A stretch of DNA of 64,000 nt from contig JACQZP010000027.1 of NCBI GenBank assembly GCA_016213825.1, positions 186,001 to 250,000 on the forward strand, written 5' to 3'. How positions within the stretch are numbered: the stretch's first letter is position 1; each line of letters begins with the position of its first letter. The DNA comes from Acetobacterium woodii. GTDB taxonomy: Bacteria; Bacillota; Clostridia; Eubacteriales; Eubacteriaceae. Below, one piece after another: positions 43,634 through 50,849 of the stretch. Position numbers and translations under genes: made by a program. The notes under the pieces were generated by a model that saw only the letters and a list, made by a program, of their open reading frames with translations, searched no databases and was not told the DNA's origin.

Positions 43634-44386
43634 ATGTATTATAAGTTGATTGGCTGTAAAGCAATTCAAAGAGAGATTGCCAGTATTGTCTATAAATGTC
43701 CTAATGTTATCGATACGACGATGATCAGACAGGATTTTCATGAAAATCCGAAAATACTCAAAAATATTTTACAGGAAGAAATTGATCATATTGACAATGA
43801 TACCTGTAAGCACACAAATGGGATTAGAATCAATGAAATCAGCGCTATTCTATTAGGTTATGGACTGTGTTCTTATGCGACAGCTGGTCTAAAAAGCAAA
43901 AAATATCCACTTGTTATACCCAAAGCCCATGATTGTATAACACTTCTGATGGGTTCTAAGGAAGAATATAAAGAAGATTATTCTAAGAATGTTGGTACCT
44001 TTTTCTATTCTCAAGGATTTTTGGAACTAGGAGCTTTTTCAGATGACCAAAGGATTGAAAAAAAGCGCTTGGAATATTCGAAAAGGTACAAAGATTCTAA
44101 AAGAGTTGAGCGATTGTTGGAAGTAGAAGCAGAGATGCTAAAAAATTACAAATACGCAGCTTTAATATCATGGCCGGATTTAACCGCAGATTTCTGCGAA
44201 AATAAGGTGCGGAAAATAGCTGAGAAAAAAGGCTGGGAATACCGTAATATTAAGGGAAAGTCTTCACTTTTGGAAGATCTAATAAATGGAAATTGGCGAG
44301 AAGAGAATTTTATAATCGTTCCACCAGGTAATGAGATGATTCCTTCCTATGATGATGAGATTATGCGATTAAAAGTTGACAAATAA
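43634..44386 (+). CDS. DUF1638 protein
   Basis: A 250-residue protein; ATG 43634 follows GGGAGA. DUF1638 blocks: 'LIGCKAIQREI' at the start, 'ILLGYGLCSYATAGL', 'PLVIPKAHDCITLLMGS' with conserved Cys/His. The family is frequently encoded next to corrinoid methyltransferases in acetogens and methanogens. Here no methyltransferase is present. The gene is AT-richer than 40.8-43.4 kb and stands at the left of a block flanked by duplicated DUF3786 ends. Confidence 0.85.
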   Translation: MYYKLIGCKAIQREIASIVYKCPNVIDTTMIRQDFHENPKILKNILQEEIDHIDNDTCKHTNGIRINEISAILLGYGLCSYATAGLKSKKYPLVIPKAHDCITLLMGSKEEYKEDYSKNVGTFFYSQGFLELGAFSDDQRIEKKRLEYSKRYKDSKRVERLLEVEAEMLKNYKYAALISWPDLTADFCENKVRKIAEKKGWEYRNIKGKSSLLEDLINGNWREENFIIVPPGNEMIPSYDDEIMRLKVDK

Positions 44387-44401
44387 CTTTTTATTTTGGA
44401 C

Positions 44402-44447
44402 TTGACTTTAGAATGAAAACCTGCTATCATTTGCATATGCAAGTGAT
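44402..44447 (+). promoter_or_regulatory. MarR promoter with TTGCATATGCAA operator
   Basis: TTGACT (44402-44407), a 17-bp spacer and TATCAT (44425-44430). The palindrome TTGCATATGCAA (44431-44442), extended to ATCAT…GTGAT (44426-44447), abuts the -10. Confidence 0.82.
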
Positions 44448-44465
44448 ACTGTTGGGAGGGAAGTT

Positions 44466-44903
44466 ATGAAAAGTGATGAATCCGTTTTAGCTAAGTGTTT
44501 ATTTTTCACATCAAATCGCCTTTCTAATATAATGAGAAAGGTTGCCGATGAAGCCTTTAGTAATTTAGATATTGCATCATCTTATGTGTATTTATTGGTA
44601 CTAGTCCATCAATATAATGGAATTACTCAAACAGAACTTAGCCAAAAGCTAGATATTGCAGCATCTACGGCTACAAGATTTGTTGATAAATTAGTATCGC
44701 AAGATATTCTGAAAAAGGAATATGAGTGGAAAACTGCTCATATCTATCTTACAGACAAAGGGAAAGATATATGCGAGCAGATTGATGACTGTTTTAAAAA
44801 CTTATATAAGTGCTATACGGATATTTTAGGTGAAGATGTGAGTAATAATTTAGCTAAGGAAATGTGGGAAGTTAGTGAAGCTTTAGCAAAAAAAGGATAC
44901 TGA
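44466..44903 (+). CDS. MarR-family regulator
   Basis: A 145-residue winged-helix regulator: 'YNGITQTELSQKLDIAASTATRFVDKLVSQDILKKE', wing 'TAHIYLTDKGKDI'. GGGAGGG precedes the ATG. The same TTGCATATGCAA core occurs on its own promoter and as a 30-bp palindrome just after the gene (44917-44946), in front of the flavin-split-barrel gene at 45095. It thus likely represses both. Confidence 0.9.
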   Translation: MKSDESVLAKCLFFTSNRLSNIMRKVADEAFSNLDIASSYVYLLVLVHQYNGITQTELSQKLDIAASTATRFVDKLVSQDILKKEYEWKTAHIYLTDKGKDICEQIDDCFKNLYKCYTDILGEDVSNNLAKEMWEVSEALAKKGY

Positions 44904-44916
44904 TCTCTTTTTTTTA

Positions 44917-44953
44917 CAGCATCATTTGCATATGCAAATGATGCTGATATAAT
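44917..44953 (+). promoter_or_regulatory. 30-bp perfect palindrome over promoter of the 45095 gene
   Basis: Positions 44917-44946 read the same on both strands for all 30 bases, centred on TTGCATATGCAA. TATAAT (44948-44953) follows one base later, and TTTGCA (44925-44930), 17 bp upstream, would be the -35. A protein on the palindrome would block polymerase directly. As RNA from the upstream gene it could also fold, but there is no T-tract after it. Confidence 0.85.
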
Positions 44954-45094
44954 CTTAAAACTGTTAGTGCTTAAATTATAATAATATAAATAGGTGTATC
45001 TCACATTTTTGTGATTAGTTCATATAATTATGTTGTAATCAAAGTATTACAACAATTATAAATAAACAAATAAATAATATTGGAGGACGATTAA

Positions 45095-45493
45095 ATGATT
45101 AATTATGAAGAAATTTTAAACCAAAAAGTAACTGGTGTTTTGGCAACAGTAGACGAGAATGAAGCACAAACTAGAATATTTCAAACCTTATGGGTAGAAA
45201 ATAATAGGGTATATTTTTGTACTGGAGCACAGAAGGATGTTTATAAACAATTAACTAGTAATCCTAACGCATCTTATTGTGTAGAGAATAAGTTCTCCCC
45301 AGTTCTATCAGTAAACGGAAAAGCTTCCTTTGTGGAGGAATTGGAATATAAGGAACGCGCATTTGAAGTATTACCTATGTTAAAAAATCTTTACCAAGAG
45401 CCAACAAATCCAAATTTCAAAGTTTTCTATATTGATATAAAACAAGTGAAAACTTTTAGTTATGCTGAGGGACCAAAAGAATATAACCTATAG
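45095..45493 (+). CDS. Pyridoxamine-5'-phosphate-oxidase-like flavin split-barrel protein
   Basis: A 132-residue protein with GGAGG eight to nine bases before ATG. Split-barrel features: 'GVLATVDENEAQTRIF', 'VYFCTGAQKDVYKQLTSNPNASYC'. It should bind FMN or F420-like flavin and reduce small substrates; true PNPOx activity is unlikely at this size. It lies under the MarR palindrome at 44917, with a strong terminator after it. MarR plus split-barrel protein is a common small detoxification unit. Confidence 0.85.
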   Translation: MINYEEILNQKVTGVLATVDENEAQTRIFQTLWVENNRVYFCTGAQKDVYKQLTSNPNASYCVENKFSPVLSVNGKASFVEELEYKERAFEVLPMLKNLYQEPTNPNFKVFYIDIKQVKTFSYAEGPKEYNL

Positions 45494-45512
45494 GATGTTA
45501 ATGTAGAAACCT

Positions 45513-45550
45513 AAACCTATGCCAATTTTGTTTTAGCATAGGTTTTTTTG
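45513..45550 (+). terminator. Intrinsic terminator
   Basis: AAACCTATGC (45513-45522) pairs with GCATAGGTTT (45536-45545), then T5, 20 bases after the split-barrel gene stop. Confidence 0.88.
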
Positions 45551-45616
45551 TTGCAAAAAATATTGTAAAATAGTCTGTAATTTGTAAGGACCTGTTTGGA
45601 CGGGGAACCGTTTTTT

Positions 45617-45815
45617 GATGGGGTACTGCCCAAAATACCGGCTAAGATTATCTATCGGGAAGCTGATGAGGATATATCCGGTTGAGATTCAAACTCTGTT
45701 TGATGAAAGTACTCCGGAATTTCTGGAGTTTGAATGCCTGGCATTTCTTTGCGGCTGCTTAGTTAGAGCCTTGATTATAACGGCCGAATATGGAACCGTG
45801 GACGGATGGGAGTAA
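45617..45815 (+). pseudogene. Duplicated 3' fragment of the DUF3786 gene
   Basis: Positions 45617-45815 repeat 43177-43374 at high identity with one inserted base near 45675 that breaks the frame; the fragment ends in the same 'FECLAFLCGCLVRAL…TVDGWE' and stop. There is no start or 5' part. The homology runs on through the terminator hairpin (45799-45837). The two copies bracket the DUF1638-MarR-split-barrel block and look like a recombination or insertion scar. Confidence 0.88.
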
Positions 45816-45837
45816 CAACCCACCGTCCATTTTTTTA
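45799..45837 (+). terminator. Terminator of the duplicated fragment
   Basis: TGGACGG-a-TGGG (45799-45810) pairs with CCCA-CCGTCCA (45819-45829) followed by T7. It matches the terminator at 43355-43395 in place and shape and may now terminate the GntR gene on the other strand only weakly. Confidence 0.78.
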
Positions 45838-46545
45838 TTTGAGGGTGTTAATGAAATCATCAAAATAGCCTTCTAGATGTCTTACCGCCCCGTCACCATC
45901 ACCGTTGCGGATATAGTCATACACTTTTTCACGCAGTTTCACAGCGTTAAGCGGACCAATCTGATCTGCCCAAATCCGGGAATATTCGACAATAAATATA
46001 GCAAATGAATTGAGAAGAATTGGCAATAACAGGTTACCGGACACGATGTTCAATGCATGATATTCCTGGTGAAGCATCTCGCCAACCCACATATTGTCCG
46101 GCGGGTTAGGCCCATTGAGAGACTCCCGGATTTCTGCCAGTATCCGCAGTGGCTTTTCCAACTGTTCCTCTGTATGATTTGCTGCCAAATTGCGCAGTAC
46201 CAGGGATTCGAGCGCCACCCGGGTATGGAGAATGGACGTTATCATCTGTTTATCCATCATGCCGTCGTGATAGCGTATAATGGCCATCAGCGTATCAGCA
46301 GTGCCGTATTCCACATAGTTTGCGACGTAAACGCCATGTCGTGGAACGATGCGGAGAAAACCCTTACGGGAGAGGTTTGTTATCCCCGTATGCACAATGC
46401 TTTTACTGATCTGCATGCTTTCAGCGAGTTCACTCTCGGTCGGCAGTCGATCCCCGATTTTGAGATCACCCGAAATGATCATTGATTCAACCTGCTGTTC
46501 AAAAACATCTAAAGCGTTGGGTACGCACAACGGCTCAAATTTCAT
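45835..46545 (-). CDS. GntR-family (FadR/FCD) regulator
   Basis: A 236-residue repressor: N-terminal GntR winged helix ('GDRLPTESELAESMQISKSIVHTGITNLSRKGFL') and an FCD helical domain with metal-binding type Asp/His positions ('RVALESLVLRNLA', 'MLHQEYHALNIVSG', 'EGYFDDFINTL'). AAAGGAG precedes the ATG. It is divergent from the molybdoenzyme operon, with palindromic CACCAAG/CTTGGTG sites between them (46741-46779). FCD regulators usually sense carboxylic acids, which hints at the substrate class of that enzyme. Confidence 0.9.
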   Translation of the reverse strand: MKFEPLCVPNALDVFEQQVESMIISGDLKIGDRLPTESELAESMQISKSIVHTGITNLSRKGFLRIVPRHGVYVANYVEYGTADTLMAIIRYHDGMMDKQMITSILHTRVALESLVLRNLAANHTEEQLEKPLRILAEIRESLNGPNPPDNMWVGEMLHQEYHALNIVSGNLLLPILLNSFAIFIVEYSRIWADQIGPLNAVKLREKVYDYIRNGDGDGAVRHLEGYFDDFINTLK

Positions 46546-46702
46546 TTTTTAAAACTCCTTTCCGATTGACTTTATCCGCTATTATACCACCGATTAAAAT
46601 TATCGCAAAGGGACAAGTGAAAATTATTGATAGTACAGCATTTAATTGTATTTTGTTTAACAAATGTAAAAAAAAGAAAACTCTGATTTTCCAAGAAAAT
46701 AC

Positions 46703-46779
46703 TTGTTTAAATAGACAATAAGTGGTAAAGTAAAAAAAATGGTGATTGTGATTAATCACCAAGTAATTGCTTGGTGATT
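46703..46779 (+). promoter_or_regulatory. Molybdoenzyme operon promoter with GntR-type operators
   Basis: TTGTTT (46703-46708), a 17-bp spacer and TAAAGT (46726-46731) with a TGG extension. Directly after it, GGTGATT-n6-AATCACC (46741-46760) and AATCACCAAG-n6-CTTGGTGATT (46754-46779) overlap, with another GGTGATT at 46795. The TTGGTG/CACCAA arms suit FadR-type GntR binding. The rest of 46546-46864 shows only AT-rich sequence and an AAGGAGG ribosome site. Confidence 0.72.
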
Positions 46780-46864
46780 TTCATTGACGGGAATGGTGAT
46801 TCGAGAAAAGTGCAACATTTTTTAGTGAATAAGTCAGATTACAAATAAAAAGGAGGCAGTTAAA

Positions 46865-49162
46865 TTGGGAGAATGGAAAAAGACACAATGTAATATGTGT
46901 GCAGTAAGCTGCGGTCTGGAGTTGGAAGTGGAAAACAACAAAATCATCAGTGTACGCCCTGACAAAGACAGCCCTAAATCAAAAAATTACTGCTGCCGAA
47001 AAGGCAGAGCGGTAAAGTATTATCAAGACAACACTGAAAGGCTGGACTACCCGTTAAAACGTGTGGGTAATGAGTATGTCAGGATTTCCTGGGAGCAAGC
47101 GTATCGTGAAATCGGTGCGAAGGCGAAAGAAATAGTTGATCAGTATGGTCCGCGGACATTTGCGCTTATCGGCTGTGGTCTACCTTCTGCACAAGGGGAA
47201 GCGGCGGTTGCGATGACACTCAAGAATGCAATCGGTTCGCAATATTACTATAATCCCATTGGCATTGAATTTATGGGTTTCTGGTGGAGCTGTGGCAAGA
47301 TATTCGGCAGCCAGTTAAGCGTTCCGGAACCAGATGAAAGCGTTAATGATGTGCTTATTTTCTGGGGCAGCAATTCATATGTTGCGCACAATTTCAACCG
47401 ATCAAGACAAGTGATCCGTGAATTTTCTGAAGATCCCAACCGTCTGGTTATTACTGTTGATCCGCGTTTGTCGGAAACGGCGAGGATGTCAGATATGCAC
47501 GTTGCATTGCGGGCGGGAACGGATGCGCTGTTTTTACGCACATTGATTGCGCTTATCATTCGCGAGGGCTGGCAGGATCAAAAATTTATAGATGAAAGAG
47601 TTCTTGACTTTGATAAAGTTAAGTCATGGTTTAATGGCTTTGATATCGAAGGAGCACTGGAAGTTTGTGGCGTTCCTTATGTGCACGCAAGAGACTTCAG
47701 TAAAATACTGGCGACCAGAAATTGGGGTGTGCATCAGGATCTTGGGTTGTTTATGGGTCGGCACAATACGCTGAATAGCTATCTGATGTTAATGCTGATG
47801 GTTATTACCGGGAAGGCCCTTGTTAAGGGCGGCAATGTTGTTCCTAATGTCTTTGGCAACATGGGTGCTCATACAAACGAAGATGATCCCACAGTATGGC
47901 ACACGGTAGAAACGGACAGAGCTCCTGTTCTCGGGGTTTATCCGGATGGGGTTCTTTCTACGGAAATGTTGAGCGACAATCCGGAACATTTGCGGGTACT
48001 GTTTACCTCAATGACAAACCCGGCGCGTTCATTTCCCGATTCAAAAGCAATTGAAGAGGGCCTTGACAGGCTTGATCTCCTGGTGGTCATTGACATCGTT
48101 ATGACTGAAACAGCCAGACACGCAGATTATGTCTTGCCGGGAAAAACCGCCTATGAGGCCTACGACTTCAATCTTTTTCAGATGACTTTTCCGGAAACCA
48201 TCTGTCAGATGAAGCATCCGTTTATCGGACAGATCGGCGAAAGGAAAGAAGACGGAGAAATTTGGCTCGGTATTGCTAAAGCTATGGGACTGCTTCCTCC
48301 GATTCCCGATTCTCTGTATAAAGCGGCTGAGGGTGATCGCATCACTTATTTTACTAAACTGCTGATGTTTGTCATAAAACACAAAAAATATTTTGACATC
48401 CTGCCACTGATTATCGCAGAGACGCTGGGAAAAGCGATGGGCTCCGCCACCCGAGCAATGATGTGGGCAGTTCTGATCACTTCTCCCCTGGCAGGATCAG
48501 ATATGGTCAAACGAGCCGGATTTACAGCTGGGAAAAGACACCGCCTGCTGCAGCTGATTCCTAAGTTTAGGAATATCATCACAATGGATAATGTGTTTCA
48601 GGCAGTTGACGATCACTCGGAAGGCGTCGTCATTGCACTTTCTGATAATGACAAGGATAATCTGCGACATCTCGTCCATAAAGACAAGAAGTTTCATTTA
48701 TATAATGACGTAGTATCCGACTATATTCAGAATATAACGCCGGAAAAGGAAAAAGCGGAGCTGGACGGTGAGGTTGAGTATCCATATGTAATCAGTTCAG
48801 GGCGACATTCCGATGGCGGTGTCAACAGCATTATGCGTAATCCGGCAACGTATGTTCATCGCAAGCCTTATGTGTTGGCCATGAATCCCGAAGATGCCGA
48901 GGAATGCGGTTTCAAGGAAGGACAGGAAGTGCGTGTAACAACAAAGGGTGGAACGCTTGTTGCGCCGGTTGAAATCTCGTATCAGATAGCAAGAGGATAT
49001 TTCTTTGTACCGCATTATTTCGGATTTGAATTTAATGGCAAGACAATCGGCGAGGGCGTAAGTACTTTGGCAAGAGCCATTGATCTTGATCCAATTACAG
49101 GCAATCCATTTTTGCGCTATATCCCGTGCAAGGTGGAAGCATTGGAGGCGGTGGGGATATGA
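46865..49162 (+). CDS. Molybdopterin (or tungstopterin) oxidoreductase, catalytic subunit
   Basis: A 765-residue DMSO-reductase-family enzyme, TTG start with AAGGAGG seven bases upstream. The N-terminal [4Fe-4S] ligands are Cys9, Cys12, Cys16 and Cys43 or Cys44. 'RISWEQAYREIGAKAKEI' and 'IFWGSNSYVAHN' are family blocks. The likely metal-ligand position is Cys143 in 'WWSCGKIFG'. The C-terminal molydopterin-dinucleotide domain has 'GFKEGQEVRVTTKGG'. No in-frame TGA occurs, so no selenocysteine. A ~100-residue helical insert (about 500-610) is unlike formate dehydrogenase. With NuoE/NuoF/HydA-like partners it should couple a substrate oxidation to NAD(H) and perhaps ferredoxin. The substrate is unknown. 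No Tat signal, so cytoplasmic. Confidence 0.88.
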   Translation: MGEWKKTQCNMCAVSCGLELEVENNKIISVRPDKDSPKSKNYCCRKGRAVKYYQDNTERLDYPLKRVGNEYVRISWEQAYREIGAKAKEIVDQYGPRTFALIGCGLPSAQGEAAVAMTLKNAIGSQYYYNPIGIEFMGFWWSCGKIFGSQLSVPEPDESVNDVLIFWGSNSYVAHNFNRSRQVIREFSEDPNRLVITVDPRLSETARMSDMHVALRAGTDALFLRTLIALIIREGWQDQKFIDERVLDFDKVKSWFNGFDIEGALEVCGVPYVHARDFSKILATRNWGVHQDLGLFMGRHNTLNSYLMLMLMVITGKALVKGGNVVPNVFGNMGAHTNEDDPTVWHTVETDRAPVLGVYPDGVLSTEMLSDNPEHLRVLFTSMTNPARSFPDSKAIEEGLDRLDLLVVIDIVMTETARHADYVLPGKTAYEAYDFNLFQMTFPETICQMKHPFIGQIGERKEDGEIWLGIAKAMGLLPPIPDSLYKAAEGDRITYFTKLLMFVIKHKKYFDILPLIIAETLGKAMGSATRAMMWAVLITSPLAGSDMVKRAGFTAGKRHRLLQLIPKFRNIITMDNVFQAVDDHSEGVVIALSDNDKDNLRHLVHKDKKFHLYNDVVSDYIQNITPEKEKAELDGEVEYPYVISSGRHSDGGVNSIMRNPATYVHRKPYVLAMNPEDAEECGFKEGQEVRVTTKGGTLVAPVEISYQIARGYFFVPHYFGFEFNGKTIGEGVSTLARAIDLDPITGNPFLRYIPCKVEALEAVGI

Positions 49163-49614
49163 ACACAGAATATCGAGAAGTAATAACCCGGGCAATGGAA
49201 TACGGCGGGATACTTGACGCCATGCTGGCACTGCAGGAAAAAGATGGCTATCTGACCGGGGAGGCTGTCGAAGCGCTGGGGAAAGCATTTAATATGTTTC
49301 CTTCTCAAGTGTATGATACCGCAACTTTCTATAGCATGCTGAAATTTGAACCACAAAGTATCACCGAGATTTTAATCTGCCGCGGGGCACCCTGTCATGT
49401 GGCCGGTTCAGTTGAAGTGATTGTTGCAATTGAAAAGGAAATTGGCATCAAAATCGGAGAAAAAACAGAAGACGGAAGATACTCCTTTGATTATACCGAA
49501 TGTTTGGGCCAGTGTCAGGCAGCGCCTGCTGTTTTGGTAAATGGAAAACTGCATACGAATGTCACGCCGGAAGGGATAACTGTTTTACTTAGAAAAGGAG
49601 GACCAGAAGAATAA
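49159..49614 (+). CDS. nuoE: NuoE-like [2Fe-2S] subunit
   Basis: A 151-residue thioredoxin-like ferredoxin (24-kDa type). ATG 49159 overlaps the upstream stop (ATGA) with GGAGG in front. Cluster ligands: C-x4-C in 'CRGAPC' and C-x3-C in 'CLGQC'. The N-terminal helices 'GYLTGEAVEALGKAFN' fit NuoE/HydC/HndA. It transfers electrons with the NuoF-like flavoprotein next to it. All genes from 46865 to 52325 overlap or nearly touch, so they make one complex. Confidence 0.92.
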   Translation: MNTEYREVITRAMEYGGILDAMLALQEKDGYLTGEAVEALGKAFNMFPSQVYDTATFYSMLKFEPQSITEILICRGAPCHVAGSVEVIVAIEKEIGIKIGEKTEDGRYSFDYTECLGQCQAAPAVLVNGKLHTNVTPEGITVLLRKGGPEE

Positions 49615-50846
49615 TGGAAGAGCTAAGAATAACACTACGTAATGCTGGAAAAATAAATCCCGAACTAATCGAAGATTATATCAAAGTTGGCGGATATACA
49701 GCGCTAAAAAAGGCTAGAGAAACGGAACGGGAGCAGCTCATCAATATGCTGGAACAATCGGGAAAACTTCGTGGCCGCGGAGGTGCCGGATTTAATACCG
49801 GACTGAAATGGAGTGGCGCATTTAAGGCTAAAGGGGCGATTAAATATGTTGTCTGTAATGCCGATGAAGGAGAACCGGGTACATATAAAGACCGGATGAT
49901 TATCGAGTCTGATCCGCATACGATTCTGGAAGGGATTTTGATCGGTGCTTATGCTATTGATGCAAAAGAGTGTTACATTTATTGTCGCGGTGAATATGAA
50001 AACAGCATCCGGATTCTGAGAAAGGCCATCGCACAGGCAGAAGAAAAAGGGCTCTGTGGGGATGTAAAAATTCGTGTTCATTCCGGTGCTGGTTCTTATG
50101 TGTGTGGCGAAGAAACGGCGCTGTTAAATTCGCTGGAAGGCAAGCGGGCGGAACCGAGATTAAAACCACCATTTCCGACGGTTGCAGGTTTTAATGCAAA
50201 GCCGACAGTTGTAAATAATGTTGAAACTTTTGCAGCAGTGCCAGCGGTTGTCGAAAAAGGAGCCGATTGGTTCTGCTCAATCGGCGCTGAGCAATACCCG
50301 GGAACAAAGGTATTTTCTTTGAGTGGGGATATCACAAATAAAGGGTGTTTTGAAGCGGCAACCAATGTAAAACTCCGTGATATTATCGATGAATTTGGTG
50401 GTGGCGTTGCAAATGGCAAGCAATTAAAAGCCGTCCAGCTGGGCGGAAGTTCTTGTGGATTTCTAAAACCGGAACAATTAGATACCCAGGTGGATCTGGA
50501 TTCGATGCGTGAAATCGGCGGATCACTCGGTTCAGGAGCGTTGCTTGTCATCGACGATAGCCACAATATGGTCGACATACTGGTCGGCATGGCAAAGTTT
50601 TTTAATCATGAGTCATGCGGAAAATGTACGCCATGCCGTGAAGGAACCCTTAGGGTTGCCGAACTGATCGAAAAGATCGCAGCTGGAAACGGAAGTAGCC
50701 AAGATTTGGAAGAAATTAAATTATTGTCTGACTATATGAATATGTCGGCTTTCTGCGCATTAGGTCAGTCAGCTACAACAGCAATAACCAGTGCAATGGC
50801 ACTTTTCCCCGAAGATTTCAGTGCGAAGATAGCTAAGGAGGTGTAA
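49614..50846 (+). CDS. nuoF: NuoF-like NADH/FMN subunit
   Basis: A 410-residue subunit: FMN site 'GRGGAGFNTGLKW', NADH site 'NADEGEPGTYKDR', SLBB part, and the [4Fe-4S] motif 'ESCGKCTPCREG' with a fourth Cys in 'FCALGQ'. It lacks the extra N-terminal thioredoxin domain and C-terminal ferredoxin domain found in HydB/HndC of bifurcating hydrogenases. It is the NAD(H) end of the molybdoenzyme complex. One-base overlap (TAATG) with nuoE. Confidence 0.93.
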   Translation: MEELRITLRNAGKINPELIEDYIKVGGYTALKKARETEREQLINMLEQSGKLRGRGGAGFNTGLKWSGAFKAKGAIKYVVCNADEGEPGTYKDRMIIESDPHTILEGILIGAYAIDAKECYIYCRGEYENSIRILRKAIAQAEEKGLCGDVKIRVHSGAGSYVCGEETALLNSLEGKRAEPRLKPPFPTVAGFNAKPTVVNNVETFAAVPAVVEKGADWFCSIGAEQYPGTKVFSLSGDITNKGCFEAATNVKLRDIIDEFGGGVANGKQLKAVQLGGSSCGFLKPEQLDTQVDLDSMREIGGSLGSGALLVIDDSHNMVDILVGMAKFFNHESCGKCTPCREGTLRVAELIEKIAAGNGSSQDLEEIKLLSDYMNMSAFCALGQSATTAITSAMALFPEDFSAKIAKEV

Positions 50847-50849
50847 GCG

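Noticed and set aside
43375-45837. Insertion sequence or transposon
   Set aside because: The direct repeats are gene ends, not terminal inverted repeats, and no transposase or integrase frame exists in the block.
46865-49162. Selenocysteine formate dehydrogenase
   Set aside because: No in-frame TGA, no SECIS-like hairpin noticed, and the active-site region and insert differ from FdhA/FdhF.
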